A stretch of 64,000 nucleotides of DNA from Pelobium manganitolerans (GTDB lineage Bacteria; Bacteroidota; Bacteroidia; Sphingobacteriales; Sphingobacteriaceae): NCBI RefSeq assembly GCF_003609575.1, contig NZ_MBTA01000012.1, forward strand, positions 124,001-188,000, given 5' to 3'. Position numbers and translations under genes: made by a program. The notes beneath the pieces are model-generated. The model was not told the DNA's origin, searched no databases, and saw only the letters and a program-made list of their open reading frames with translations. Shown here in pieces: positions 1 through 9,144 of the stretch (position 1 is the first letter of the stretch; every line of letters begins with the position of its first letter).

Positions 1-2447
1 TCCACAATCCGGTTGGGCGGAACCATCACACCCAAATCTATCACCTCAAAATTGTTGCAGGCCAAAACCACGCTCACAATATTTTTGCCGATGTCGTGCA
101 CGTCGCCTTTTACTGTAGCCATCAATATTTTTCCGGCACTGCTGCTGCCTTCAATTTTTCCGGCTTCAATATAAGGCATCAAAATAGCTACGGCCTTTTT
201 CATTACACGGGCAGATTTTACAACCTGCGGTAAAAACATTTTTCCGGCACCAAATAAATCGCCCACCACATTCATCCCGTCCATTAAAGGGCCTTCAATA
301 ACTTCTATCGGTTGCGGATATAGCAGTCGCGCTTCTTCTACATCGGTATCTATATAATCTACGATACCTTTAACCAAAGCGTGCGAAAGCCGTTCTTGCA
401 CCGTTCCGCGACGCCATTCCTCATCTTTAACCTGTACTTTACCCTTGTTTTTTACGGTTTCAGCGTAATCCACCAAAATCTCGGTAGCATCCGGCCTACG
501 GTTTAGCAATACGTCTTCAACTTTCTCAAGCAGTTCTTTTGGGATTTCCTCGTAAACTTCCAACATTCCGGCGTTTACAATTCCCATATCCAAACCAGCT
601 TTAATGGCGTGGTAAAGAAAAGCCGAGTGCATAGCCTCGCGCACGGTATTATTACCCCTAAAAGAGAAAGAAATGTTTGATACCCCGCCGCTCACTTTCG
701 CGTGTGGCAAGTTGTCTTTAATCCATTTTGTGGCGGCAATAAAATCAACGGCGTAGTTATTATGCTCTTCTAATCCCGTGGCAACGGTTAAAATATTTGG
801 GTCAAAAATGATGTCTTGTGGCGGGAACTGCACCTCGTTTACCAAAATATCGTAAGAACGTTTGCAAATTTCTTTCCGGCGTTCTAAATTATCGGCCTGG
901 CCTTTCTCATCAAAAGCCATCACCACGGTAGCCGCCCCGTACTGTTTAATTTTGCGGGCGTAAGCTTTAAAATTTTCTTCGCCTTCTTTTAAAGATATGG
1001 AGTTTACAATGCCTTTACCCTGCATACAGCGCAAACCCGCTTCAATTACAGACCATTTAGAGGAGTCGACCATGATGGGTAGTTTGGCAATATCCGGCTC
1101 TGATGCGATGAGGTTCAAAAATTTGGTCATCGCAGCCTCAGAATCCAACATTCCTTCGTCCATGTTTACGTCTATCACCTGCGCGCCGCCCTCTACTTGC
1201 TGGCGGGCAATGGAAAGGGCAGCATCAAAATCGCCACTTAATATAAGCTTGGCAAATTTAGGAGAGCCGGTAACGTTGGTACGCTCGCCCACGTTTACAA
1301 ACATGGTATCGGGCTTTATGATGAAGGCTTCTAAGCCAGATAAACGCATGTGAGGTTCCACCTGCGGCACTTTCCTTGGCGGATATTTGGCGGCGATGGC
1401 AGCCATAGCGCCAATATGTTCTGGGGTTGTACCGCAACAGCCACCAATGATATTTACAAAGCCCGAGGCGATAAAATCTTCTACCAGACCAGCCGTTTGC
1501 GATGCGGTTTCGTCATACTCGCCAAATTCATTCGGTAAACCCGCGTTAGGATAAGCAGACACAAACATATCTGCCTTTTCGGATAGCTCGGCGATATGCG
1601 GACGCATTTCTTTGGCGCCTAAAGCACAGTTAAGACCTATGGACAGTAAATCGCCGTGGCGCATGGAATTTAAAAATGCTTCCACGGTTTGGCCGGATAG
1701 GGTACGTCCGGAAGCATCTGTGATGGTGCCGGAGATCATGATGGGAAGTGTCACCCTTGGCTCTTCTTTGGATGATAATGATGCTTGGCTTTGTGGATAT
1801 ACTGATGAAGAAAGTAGCTTTGGTAACTCCTCTCCGTTCTTCAATTTTTCGTTCAGCTCCTGCTCGTAACGTTTAATGGCAAAAATGGCAACCTTGGCGT
1901 TCAGCGTGTCAAAAATGGTTTCTACCAATAATAAATCGGCACCACCGTCAACCAATCCGCGGATTTGCTCATAATACGCTTCCTCTAAACCCTCAAACGT
2001 AATGGCGCGGAAACCGGGGTCGTTTACATCTGGCGACATGGAAAGCGTGCGGTTGGTAGGGCCAATGGCGCCGGCTACAAAACGCGGTTTTTCCGGGTTT
2101 TTAGCGGTAAACTCTTCTGCTACTTCTTTGGCTATGCGTGCACCTTCGTAGCTCAGTTCGTACGAAAGCTCTTCCATCTCATAATCGGCCATGGAAATTC
2201 TTTGCGTGCTAAAGGTGTTGGTTTCGATAATATCGGCTCCAGCAGCTAAATATTCGGCATGGACAGCTTTGATTACCTCCGGACGGGTGATGTTTAGCAA
2301 ATCGTTATTGCCCTTTACGTCAACAGGATGGTTTTTAAACCGTTCTCCACGAAAATCCTCCTCGCTTAATTTATAGCGCTGTATCATGGTGCCCATTGCA
2401 CCGTCTATCACTAAAATCCTTTTTTCCAGTTCTTTTCTGATGTCCAT
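1..2447 (-). CDS. metH: Methionine synthase, cobalamin-dependent (partial, C-terminus off the left edge)
   Basis: Transfers a methyl group from 5-methyltetrahydrofolate to homocysteine via cobalamin in the cytoplasm. About 815 residues are visible, starting [10 protein letters not shown]. The homocysteine-binding barrel (about 1-340) carries the zinc motif GGCCGT near residue 338. A pterin-binding domain follows (about 360-620, with [11 protein letters not shown]), then the B12 cap. The cobalamin-binding motif DVHDIG has its His ligand near residue 784. The activation domain lies outside the window. A Ser-rich stretch of about 25 residues (about 206-230) appears to be an insertion in the homocysteine domain compared with E. 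coli MetH as remembered, and it accounts for the shifted His number. The start is the first ATG after the SAM-I leader. The gene is monocistronic at its 5' end. Confidence 0.97.
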   Translation of the reverse strand, partial: MDIRKELEKRILVIDGAMGTMIQRYKLSEEDFRGERFKNHPVDVKGNNDLLNITRPEVIKAVHAEYLAAGADIIETNTFSTQRISMADYEMEELSYELSYEGARIAKEVAEEFTAKNPEKPRFVAGAIGPTNRTLSMSPDVNDPGFRAITFEGLEEAYYEQIRGLVDGGADLLLVETIFDTLNAKVAIFAIKRYEQELNEKLKNGEELPKLLSSSVYPQSQASLSSKEEPRVTLPIMISGTITDASGRTLSGQTVEAFLNSMRHGDLLSIGLNCALGAKEMRPHIAELSEKADMFVSAYPNAGLPNEFGEYDETASQTAGLVEDFIASGFVNIIGGCCGTTPEHIGAMAAIAAKYPPRKVPQVEPHMRLSGLEAFIIKPDTMFVNVGERTNVTGSPKFAKLILSGDFDAALSIARQQVEGGAQVIDVNMDEGMLDSEAAMTKFLNLIASEPDIAKLPIMVDSSKWSVIEAGLRCMQGKGIVNSISLKEGEENFKAYARKIKQYGAATVVMAFDEKGQADNLERRKEICKRSYDILVNEVQFPPQDIIFDPNILTVATGLEEHNNYAVDFIAATKWIKDNLPHAKVSGGVSNISFSFRGNNTVREAMHSAFLYHAIKAGLDMGIVNAGMLEVYEEIPKELLEKVEDVLLNRRPDATEILVDYAETVKNKGKVQVKDEEWRRGTVQERLSHALVKGIVDYIDTDVEEARLLYPQPIEVIEGPLMDGMNVVGDLFGAGKMFLPQVVKSARVMKKAVAILMPYIEAGKIEGSSSAGKILMATVKGDVHDIGKNIVSVVLACNNFEVIDLGVMVPPNRIV

Positions 2448-2658
2448 TTTTTTAAGATATGAGATGTGAGATAGGAAACACTAGACGTTTAAACGTGCTA
2501 CATAAAAGTGTATATCTTTCCCGCATCTGTTTGTAAATTCGAAACGAAAAGTATTGATTTGTGCGCTCACTAGGCCTCAAATCTCCTGTCTATCATCTCA
2601 AATCTGTTACTGTTTGCTCTAGAAAAAGTCGGGGTAGGGTGTTTAATGCAGACTTTGA
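2448..2658 (-). other. metH leader between aptamer and start codon
   Basis: No gene is visible. Apart from the terminator-like stem noted separately, it holds degenerate GAGATnTGAGATAGGA-type words at about 2460-2476 and again in inverted form at about 2580-2603. These could pair across the leader. They resemble low-complexity intergenic filler. Confidence 0.5.
2622..2656 (-). terminator. Possible riboswitch-controlled terminator in the metH leader
   Basis: On the minus strand AAAGTC (2656-2651) can pair with GACTTT (2630-2625), followed by a short T run, leaving a loop of about 20 nt. The same GACTT segment could instead pair with AAGTC at 2661-2657, which overlaps the 3' strand of riboswitch helix P1. 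Such mutually exclusive pairing is how SAM-I switches commonly control transcription. The stem is short, so this is a weak call. Confidence 0.35.
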
Positions 2659-2759
2659 CTTATCTTTTCCAGCATACTGCCGGATAGAATGTAGCACCTT
2701 GTTTGCGAACAGGTTGCTAAGACTTCGCTGGGTCTAATCCCTCCATCTTTCTCTATAAG
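2659..2759 (-). promoter_or_regulatory. SAM-I (S-box) riboswitch aptamer
   Basis: Read on the minus strand, the segment shows the SAM-I signature in order: P1 5' strand CTTATA, AGAG, GATGGAGGGATT, a CCC-containing P2 loop, TTAGCAACC, AAGGTGCTA, a small P4 hairpin (CCGGCAGTATGCTGG) and the P1 3' strand GATAAG. SAM-I aptamers bind S-adenosylmethionine and turn off methionine-synthesis genes. Its position upstream of metH on the same strand fits. It ends about 211 nt before the metH start, so the leader is long. Confidence 0.93.
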
Positions 2760-2828
2760 CGCTGCAAAAGTCATCATATTTTTAATCAAAAGCAAATGTT
2801 AAGCACCTTGGCTCACACGTCTACAGGC

Positions 2829-2911
2829 CTTATTTAGAATTATTTTAAATAATTTTTGAAAGTTTACATTTCGCTTATATCTTTGCCGTATAAAGATTTA
2901 GTCTAAATAAG
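2829..2911. promoter_or_regulatory. Inverted-repeat operator candidate around the iron-uptake promoter
   Basis: CTTATTTAGA at 2829-2838 reappears as its exact reverse complement TCTAAATAAG at 2902-2911. One copy sits just upstream of the -33 box and the other near the expected transcription start. The downstream copy is also part of a local palindrome TTTAGTCTAAA. A metal-dependent repressor of the DtxR/MntR or Fur type would fit both the placement and the operon content, but the regulator is inferred only. Confidence 0.5.
2855..2885 (+). promoter_or_regulatory. Bacteroidota-type promoter of the PepSY-DUF4198-TonB-DUF4374 operon
   Basis: A -33 TTTG (2855-2858) is followed after 19 nt by a perfect TAnnTTTG -7 box, TATCTTTG (2878-2885). 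Transcription should begin near 2891, giving a leader of about 25 nt before the ATG at 2915. Confidence 0.75.
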
Positions 2912-2914
2912 CAG

Positions 2915-4198
2915 ATGACATTTAGAAAAATAAACAACTGGTTGCACCTCTGGCTCGGCTTAATTTCGGGGATTATCGTGCTGATTGTATGCGTAACTGG
3001 CTGTATCTGGGTTTTTAACGATGAAATTACCGCCTTGTTAAACCCGAAAACACGGATTGAGAAGCAGGATAAGCAAGTGTTGATGCCGTCGCAATTAGGT
3101 GCTATCGCACAAAAACAATATCCAGGTCAAAAACTGTCATACGTTACTTACCAACAAGGGCGTACAGCGCATATTGCCGTAGGCGCAAGAAGGGGCGGAT
3201 CAAGTTTGGAAGTTAATCCGTACACCGGCGAGGTGGTGAGTACGAAAGATGTTAAAAAGGGCGATTTTGATTTCTTCCGCTTTATTTTAAACGGGCACCG
3301 TTTTTTATGGATGCCTTATAGTATAGGCAGGCCCATTGTTAATTACGGAACCCTGGTTTTTGTGGTAATGTTAATTACTGGGTTAATTTGGTGGTATCCT
3401 AAAAAATGGAACAAAAAAACGAGAGAGAAGAGCTTCAAGATTAAATGGAACGGTTCTTTTAAACGGGTTAACCTGGATTTGCATAACGTATTGGGTTTTT
3501 ACTCTTTGCTGTTTTGTTTAGCCATTGCGCTTACCGGGATGGTTTACGGCATTCAGTGGTATAGCAAAGGTTTGTACTGGGTAACTTCTGGGGGGCAGTC
3601 TTTAGGAGAATACGGCAATTTACGGTCCGATTCTTTGCAAGCCAACAAACATTATACTCCAGAGCAGGCTATTGATAAGGCCTTTATGCTTGCGATGAAA
3701 GAGAACCCAAGCTCGGAAGGTTTTTATTACACCTTTCCGGATACATCAGATGCAAAATCAACCATTTACATTTCAGTTTACCCAAGTGCGGGGCAGTTTT
3801 ACAATAGCCAGATTTACCAGTTTGATCAGCATACTTTAGAACGCCTAAAAGGCGATAGCCCAGTTTACGATATTTCTTACCAAGAAGCAGGTTTTGGCTC
3901 CAAGTTGCGTAAAATGAATTACGATATCCACGTAGGCAGCATTTTAGGGTTTCCGGGCAAAGTATTGGCCTTTTTGGTAACCTTAATTGGGGCATCTTTG
4001 CCCGTAACCGGTTTTATTATTTGGTGGAACAGAAAATTTGGCAAAAAGAAAACAGCTAAAAAAAGGAATGATGACTATTTGGGCAATGGAAACCGCATCC
4101 AAATTAAAGAAGTGAAAAAATTTGTACCGAAAAAAGCGGAGAAGAAAACAGCAGAAGAAGTGCCGGTACTGATGCAAACCTCAACTAACATATCATAA
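2915..4198 (+). CDS. PepSY-associated inner-membrane protein (PiuB/XusC-like)
   Basis: A 427-residue inner-membrane protein of the PepSY_TM family. Hydrophobic segments lie near residues 13-33, about 143-160, about 192-212 and about 343-365, with a soluble PepSY-type region after the first segment. The ends are rich in Lys. PepSY_TM proteins are found in siderophore loci and several act as ferric-siderophore reductases. The Bacteroides XusC protein is of this kind. It is the first gene of the operon, only 4 nt before the DUF4198 gene. Its likely role is release or reduction of iron at the inner membrane, inferred from family and neighbours. Confidence 0.85.
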   Translation: MTFRKINNWLHLWLGLISGIIVLIVCVTGCIWVFNDEITALLNPKTRIEKQDKQVLMPSQLGAIAQKQYPGQKLSYVTYQQGRTAHIAVGARRGGSSLEVNPYTGEVVSTKDVKKGDFDFFRFILNGHRFLWMPYSIGRPIVNYGTLVFVVMLITGLIWWYPKKWNKKTREKSFKIKWNGSFKRVNLDLHNVLGFYSLLFCLAIALTGMVYGIQWYSKGLYWVTSGGQSLGEYGNLRSDSLQANKHYTPEQAIDKAFMLAMKENPSSEGFYYTFPDTSDAKSTIYISVYPSAGQFYNSQIYQFDQHTLERLKGDSPVYDISYQEAGFGSKLRKMNYDIHVGSILGFPGKVLAFLVTLIGASLPVTGFIIWWNRKFGKKKTAKKRNDDYLGNGNRIQIKEVKKFVPKKAEKKTAEEVPVLMQTSTNIS

Positions 4199-4202
4199 CA
4201 TA

Positions 4203-4922
4203 ATGAACTACTTAAAATCACTACTGATTGTATTGTTAACAGCAATGGGCACAAACCAAGTTTTTGCTCACGCTTTATGGATAGAAACCGACGTGAACGG
4301 CAAGCTGAACGCCAAACACGAGGTAAAGATATTTTATGGCGAGTATGTAGCTAACGAGCGCGACTCGGTGCAAAAATGGTATTCTGATGTGAGAGACTTT
4401 ACACTATGGTTAACCACGCCAAAAAACGAAAAAATTAAGTTAGAAACTAAAGCAGGTGCCAATTATTACGGCGCCAACTTTACGCCAACGCAAGAAGGCG
4501 TGTACCTGTTAACCGTGGTGCACGAAGCTAAAGAACTGGGTGGTACCACCAAATACGAGTTTTCTTCTGTAGCGCCGGTTGCAGTAGGTAAAAACGCCGT
4601 AATTTCCGGCAGCGCAATTGCCAACCCATTACATGCAATAGCTACAGAGGCCAAAGTTTATAAGGTAAACAGTGCTGTAAAAGTTAATGCTTATTTAAAC
4701 GGAACCGCCGCGCAGGGCAAAACCGTTACTGTTTTTTCGCCCGAAGGTTGGAGCAAAGACTTTACAGTAAGCGCAGATGGCACCATTGAATTTTTGCCGC
4801 TGTGGCCGGGCCGTTATGTGCTTGAAGCAAGCAATTACGAAGAGAAAAGCGGTCAGCATAATGGCAAAGCATATACCGCTGCTTGGCAGGGCGCCACTTC
4901 TTCTTTTGTGGTAAGCAAATAA
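4203..4922 (+). CDS. DUF4198 domain periplasmic protein, probable metal-uptake accessory
   Basis: A 239-residue protein with an N-terminal signal peptide (about 1-22, ending VFA). Cleavage there would leave a mature protein starting HALWIE. DUF4198 proteins typically begin with this His after the signal and are beta-sandwich proteins associated with cobalt, nickel or iron uptake loci. The His could bind metal through its free amino group, an idea based on position only. The gene lies between the PepSY and TonB-receptor genes, separated from the latter by a hairpin. Function in the uptake pathway is inferred. Confidence 0.82.
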   Translation: MNYLKSLLIVLLTAMGTNQVFAHALWIETDVNGKLNAKHEVKIFYGEYVANERDSVQKWYSDVRDFTLWLTTPKNEKIKLETKAGANYYGANFTPTQEGVYLLTVVHEAKELGGTTKYEFSSVAPVAVGKNAVISGSAIANPLHAIATEAKVYKVNSAVKVNAYLNGTAAQGKTVTVFSPEGWSKDFTVSADGTIEFLPLWPGRYVLEASNYEEKSGQHNGKAYTAAWQGATSSFVVSK

Positions 4923-4983
4923 CAATGAAACTAAGTCCTGTTTGCTCTTAGCTGGTTGCTTAGAGCATTCAGGCGCTAATGTC

Positions 4984-5018
4984 AAAAAAGCCGTACGGCG
5001 GCAACCGTACAGCTTTTT
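4984..5018 (+). terminator. Hairpin with T run between the DUF4198 and TonB-receptor genes
   Basis: AAAAAAGC-C-GTACGG pairs with CCGTAC-A-GCTTTTT around a short loop. It has the shape of an intrinsic terminator but lies inside what looks like one operon, so it may be a partial terminator that lowers expression downstream, or the receptor may have its own promoter. Confidence 0.6.
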
Positions 5019-5060
5019 AACCGCTGAGAAGCGGCTTCTTTCAACGTCAATCAAAAGTAA

Positions 5061-7415
5061 ATGCAATTTAAAAAATTTTTGTTGCTAGGGATATTGTGTT
5101 CCGTCTTCTCTGCAACTTTTTCGCAAAACAAAAGCGCAACAATTACCGGCAAAGTTTTAGATGAAGATGGCATTGCGCTACCCGGTGCAATTGTTAAACT
5201 CCAAGAGAAGGCAATAACCTTAACTACAGATGCAGACGGTGCTTTTACGCTAAAAAATCTAATTGCAGGAAATTACCAGCTAAATGTTTCGTCTGTTGGG
5301 ATGCTTCCGCAACAGAAGCAGGTGACTGTGAAAGAGGGAAGTACCGTAAACGTGAAATTTGTGCTAAAGGCCAATGTACAAAATCTGCAATCGGTTAAAG
5401 TGTATGGCCGTACCGCATCGCAAGAAGTAAATCGTCAAGCTTTTGCAGTTACTGCCATAGATGCAAAAAAACTTTACAACACAACCCTTGATATCTCGGG
5501 CGCCTTAGACCGTGTTTCGGGTGTGCGTGTGAGAGAATCTGGTGGCGTTGGTTCTAATTTTAACCTGTCTTTGAACGGGTTTTCTGGAAATAATATCAAA
5601 TATTTTATCGATGGGATACCGATGGATAATTTTGGTTCATCGTTCCAGATCAACAATATTCCGGTTAACATCGCCGAAAGGATTGAAGTTTATAAAGGGG
5701 TGGTACCCATGTGGTTAGGTTCTGATGCCTTAGGCGGAGCGATAAATATCGTGACCGGAGATAGATATAGAAATTATGTAGATGCTTCTTATTCTTACGG
5801 GTCTTTTAACACGCATCGAAGCGTTGTAAATGCAGCTGTAACTTCTAAAGGCGGTTTAACAGTTCAATTAAATGCCTTCCAAAATTACTCCGACAATAAT
5901 TATAAAGTGCAGGTAGAGGCTTCTGACATCAACACTGGGGCATACTCGCCAAAGGCTACAATTCGTCGTTTCCACGATACCTATCACAACGAAGCACTAA
6001 TCGTAAACGCGGGTGTTGTAGATAAGAGTTTTGCGGATAAACTTTTACTCGGGATTACGCTAGGGCAAAATTATAAGGAGATACAAACGGGGGCGCGTAT
6101 GGTTAGCGTATTTGGGGGTTGGCACCGCCGTGGAAATACCATTATGCCAAGCCTGAAGTACAAAAAAGATAATTTGGTAAAAGGCTTAAATGTTACGCTT
6201 AACGCGAATTATAACTTGGGTACAGAACAAAACATCGACACCATGAACGTACGTTTTGATTGGTATGGCAACAGCATCCCAAACGGTACCAGCGGCGAAC
6301 GCTCACGCACCTTGTATAAGTATAAAAATAATAACGGCTTGGTTACTGCAATGGCCAATTATAAAATTAGCGAAAGGCAGTCGCTAGCTTTAAGCAATGT
6401 TTTTAGCACTTTTGCCAGAGAGGGGAGCGATGCTGCAAATCCAAGTAACAACAATTTAGAGAGGCCTAACAAAACCAATAAAAACGTATTGGGTTTAGGT
6501 TATAATTACGATGTGAAAGATGTTTGGTCCGTTACCGTTTTTGGCAAACACTACCTGCAAAATACATCGGTAAAAGGTGGCCCTACTGCTACAACAAGTA
6601 AAGTTGGATATGGTACCGCGGTAAGCTATTTTGTAAAGCCAAACCTTCAGCTAAAATCATCATATGAACATACTAACCGTTTGCCAGATGCTATTGAGTT
6701 TTTTGGTGATTTAGAAAACCAAGAAGGTAATTTAGATTTAAAACCGCAAGCCAGCGACAATTTCAACATAGGTATTATGTACGATTTTGCGCTAAATGAC
6801 AACCACCATTTTTCTGTTACTGGCAACGGAGCGTTAAGGCACGCAAAAGATTTTATTTATACCCGCCTCAACAATAACCAAAGCAAGTTTATAGCAGACA
6901 ACCGAGATGGGGTAAGCACTTGGGGGGCAGATGCGGAGCTTCGTTATTCGTACAAAAACTGGTTGAATGCCGGCGCTACTGTTACTTATCAATATTTAAG
7001 AAATCTGCAAAAATATGAGATTGACCAAACTACCGGCAAGTATTATACGAGTGTAAGCCTCCTATACCTCAATCAAATGCCAAACATCCCTTTCCTGTTT
7101 GGCAATGTGGATGCCTCTGCTACGCTGAGAGATTTGGGGCAAAAAGGAAACAGCTTTACAGTGGGGACCAATTTGTTGTATGTACATGATTTTTGGCTGT
7201 ATTGGCCGGCTTACGGAACCTCTAAAGGTAAGTATGGCATTCCTTTACAAATAGCTTTAGATGCCAACGCGGTTTATAGCTTTCATAACGGACGTTACAA
7301 CCTAGGGTTAGAGGTGAAAAACATTACCGATGCTTTGATGTATGATAATTTTAGCCTCCAAAAACCTAGCCGAGGTTTCTACCTGAATTTTAGATATTTC
7401 ATTAATAAACAATAA
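5061..7415 (+). CDS. TonB-dependent outer-membrane receptor (XusA-like siderophore receptor)
   Basis: 784 residues. A signal peptide (about 1-21) is followed by a carboxypeptidase-regulatory-like beta-sandwich (about 25-110, with ITGKVLDEDG), a plug domain (about 118-230; RVSGVRVRESGG, EVYKGVVPMWLGSDALGG) and a 22-strand type barrel ending in an aromatic C-terminal strand (NFRYF). It imports an iron chelate or similar ligand using TonB energy. Linkage to PepSY and DUF4374 genes points to ferric siderophores, as for XusA in Bacteroides thetaiotaomicron. The ligand cannot be read from sequence. Confidence 0.9.
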   Translation: MQFKKFLLLGILCSVFSATFSQNKSATITGKVLDEDGIALPGAIVKLQEKAITLTTDADGAFTLKNLIAGNYQLNVSSVGMLPQQKQVTVKEGSTVNVKFVLKANVQNLQSVKVYGRTASQEVNRQAFAVTAIDAKKLYNTTLDISGALDRVSGVRVRESGGVGSNFNLSLNGFSGNNIKYFIDGIPMDNFGSSFQINNIPVNIAERIEVYKGVVPMWLGSDALGGAINIVTGDRYRNYVDASYSYGSFNTHRSVVNAAVTSKGGLTVQLNAFQNYSDNNYKVQVEASDINTGAYSPKATIRRFHDTYHNEALIVNAGVVDKSFADKLLLGITLGQNYKEIQTGARMVSVFGGWHRRGNTIMPSLKYKKDNLVKGLNVTLNANYNLGTEQNIDTMNVRFDWYGNSIPNGTSGERSRTLYKYKNNNGLVTAMANYKISERQSLALSNVFSTFAREGSDAANPSNNNLERPNKTNKNVLGLGYNYDVKDVWSVTVFGKHYLQNTSVKGGPTATTSKVGYGTAVSYFVKPNLQLKSSYEHTNRLPDAIEFFGDLENQEGNLDLKPQASDNFNIGIMYDFALNDNHHFSVTGNGALRHAKDFIYTRLNNNQSKFIADNRDGVSTWGADAELRYSYKNWLNAGATVTYQYLRNLQKYEIDQTTGKYYTSVSLLYLNQMPNIPFLFGNVDASATLRDLGQKGNSFTVGTNLLYVHDFWLYWPAYGTSKGKYGIPLQIALDANAVYSFHNGRYNLGLEVKNITDALMYDNFSLQKPSRGFYLNFRYFINKQ

Positions 7416-7444
7416 TTAACAACAATAAATCAATATAATTTCAC

Positions 7445-8680
7445 ATGAAAACTACTTTCTCAAAAGCTATCGCAGCTGTTGCAATAACTGCAACCTTGGC
7501 TTCTTGTTCTAAAGATGACGGGCCTAAAAACCCCGGCAATTTTATATTAGCCGTTACGCCTGCAGCCTCTACCGGCGTAGCAGATTATCTGGTAACCGCG
7601 GGTAGTTTAGATACCGGAAAAGTTTCTATAATAGGTAACGGTCTTGAACAGGACGGAACTTATCGTTACTATTTGACAACAAACAACAAATTTTACAGCA
7701 TGTTGTACGGGCAAGGTAATCCAGGAGCGGTAACTGCTTACAGCATTCAACAAGGCAGTTTAGTTAAGCTCACAAATTTCCAAACTGAAACTGTGCAGGC
7801 TTTTGCCCCTGTTAATAACGATATCTTGCTAACAAAGGTTCCGCGCTCAATTGGTGCAGATAGCACAGTTTACACCTATTACCAAGTTAATACTAGCACA
7901 AACACCATTGGTAAACGTGGAACCTTAGATGCCTTGGCTCCGGCAAACAATGGCGAAATAGCACATTTTAGCTGGTTGCAACAGGTGGGCAATAAAGTGT
8001 TTGCGCCATTTTTCCCAATTAAAAACAACAGTTTCGACTCAGATTTTCACGATCAGGCTTGGATCGCGGTTTACTCGTACCCAGACATGAAGTTGGAGAA
8101 AACCATTAAAGATGACCGTACAAGTTTTATAGGACGTTATTTTGTAAATGGTTTAGGCGTTGTAGAAAATGGGGATGTTTATGCGTTCTCTAGCTCGGTT
8201 TCTACTACTTCTGATTTAGTAGGAGATAAAAACGTTAAAAGGTTTACAGATACTAAACCTTCTGCTATCACTAGGATTAAAGCAGGTTCAACAGAGTTTG
8301 ATAAGAGTTACTACTTCGATTTTGAAGCAAAATCCGGAAATTATTATATCACAAATTGGTTGTATATAGGCGGCGGAAAGTTTGTGGCTCATATCCAGCC
8401 AAAAGCAAAAAAAGGCGCTTATACTGCCGGTAGCGAATTAGCGATTGTTGATGTAAACGCCCAGAGCGTAACAAAAGTAACTGGTTTGCCTAAATTGGAA
8501 GACATTAGCGGGCTAACCACCAACAACTACACACCCAAAGACGGCAGAACCGCCTATATTGGCGTTAACCTAGCAAATACAAAATGCTATGTGTACAAAA
8601 TTGATGCTTCTACGGCAACTGCAACGCAAGGTGTTGAAGTTATCGGAGGCAAAATTACTGCGGTACAACACCTAGACTAA
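7445..8680 (+). CDS. DUF4374 surface lipoprotein (XusB-like)
   Basis: 411 residues. The signal sequence ends in the lipobox LASC, so Cys21 is likely lipidated. The rest is a repetitive beta-rich fold expected to be a beta-propeller (DUF4374). The family member XusB of Bacteroides binds ferric enterobactin at the cell surface and hands it to its TonB receptor. The gene follows the receptor by 29 nt and is closed by a strong terminator, so it is the last gene of the operon. Confidence 0.88.
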   Translation: MKTTFSKAIAAVAITATLASCSKDDGPKNPGNFILAVTPAASTGVADYLVTAGSLDTGKVSIIGNGLEQDGTYRYYLTTNNKFYSMLYGQGNPGAVTAYSIQQGSLVKLTNFQTETVQAFAPVNNDILLTKVPRSIGADSTVYTYYQVNTSTNTIGKRGTLDALAPANNGEIAHFSWLQQVGNKVFAPFFPIKNNSFDSDFHDQAWIAVYSYPDMKLEKTIKDDRTSFIGRYFVNGLGVVENGDVYAFSSSVSTTSDLVGDKNVKRFTDTKPSAITRIKAGSTEFDKSYYFDFEAKSGNYYITNWLYIGGGKFVAHIQPKAKKGAYTAGSELAIVDVNAQSVTKVTGLPKLEDISGLTTNNYTPKDGRTAYIGVNLANTKCYVYKIDASTATATQGVEVIGGKITAVQHLD

Positions 8681-8688
8681 TCTTTAAT

Positions 8689-8723
8689 CCCCGCAATGGC
8701 TTTTAAGCCATTGCGGGGTTTTT
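8689..8723 (+). terminator. Strong intrinsic terminator ending the iron-uptake operon
   Basis: A perfect 12-bp stem (CCCCGCAATGGC with GCCATTGCGGGG), loop TTTTAA, then five T. It starts 8 nt after the DUF4374 stop codon. Confidence 0.93.
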
Positions 8724-8754
8724 CTCCGCCGGACCCTTCATCTACCCGTGAATT

Positions 8755-9072
8755 ATGTGCAACAAAGTAACGCTCAGCAAAAAAGGAGCGGCCCACATCA
8801 GCTACTGTGCGCAATGTAAACACATTTATATCTGGCACCGCAATTTGATGCTTACGTTTTCTGATGCGCAGTTCCGTTCCTTTAAAAAATATACCGAAAG
8901 TCCGGATTTTAACGAAAGCTTTTACCGTTTCCCGGATGGCGAAAGCAGGTTGATTTTGCATACCCCAAACGCCGACATTTGCTTCGCTTTTACCGAAGAC
9001 GAATGGACAGATTTTTACGCTGCCATGGAAGAGGCAGAATATATGTGTGGCGTTTACCGATTGATTTATTGA
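8755..9072 (+). CDS. Small conserved protein, DUF6686-like
   Basis: 105 residues, acidic, no signal peptide. It has an N-terminal CAQC pair (about residues 18-21) and two similar aromatic-rich halves. It resembles the small Bacteroidota family DUF6686, whose function is unknown. The family name is from memory and uncertain. The Cys pair could bind metal. It follows the terminator of the iron operon and shows no clear promoter or ribosome binding site of its own. Confidence 0.65.
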   Translation: MCNKVTLSKKGAAHISYCAQCKHIYIWHRNLMLTFSDAQFRSFKKYTESPDFNESFYRFPDGESRLILHTPNADICFAFTEDEWTDFYAAMEEAEYMCGVYRLIY

Positions 9073-9144
9073 GTGGCTTATAGCTCATAAGTTTGTTTGG
9101 GTGTTAGTTTTCGAGGTACAGTTGTTGTATTTTGCTAAACTAGT

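Noticed and set aside
997-2376. Plus-strand ORFs opposite metH
   Set aside because: They are antisense shadows of a clearly conserved metH.
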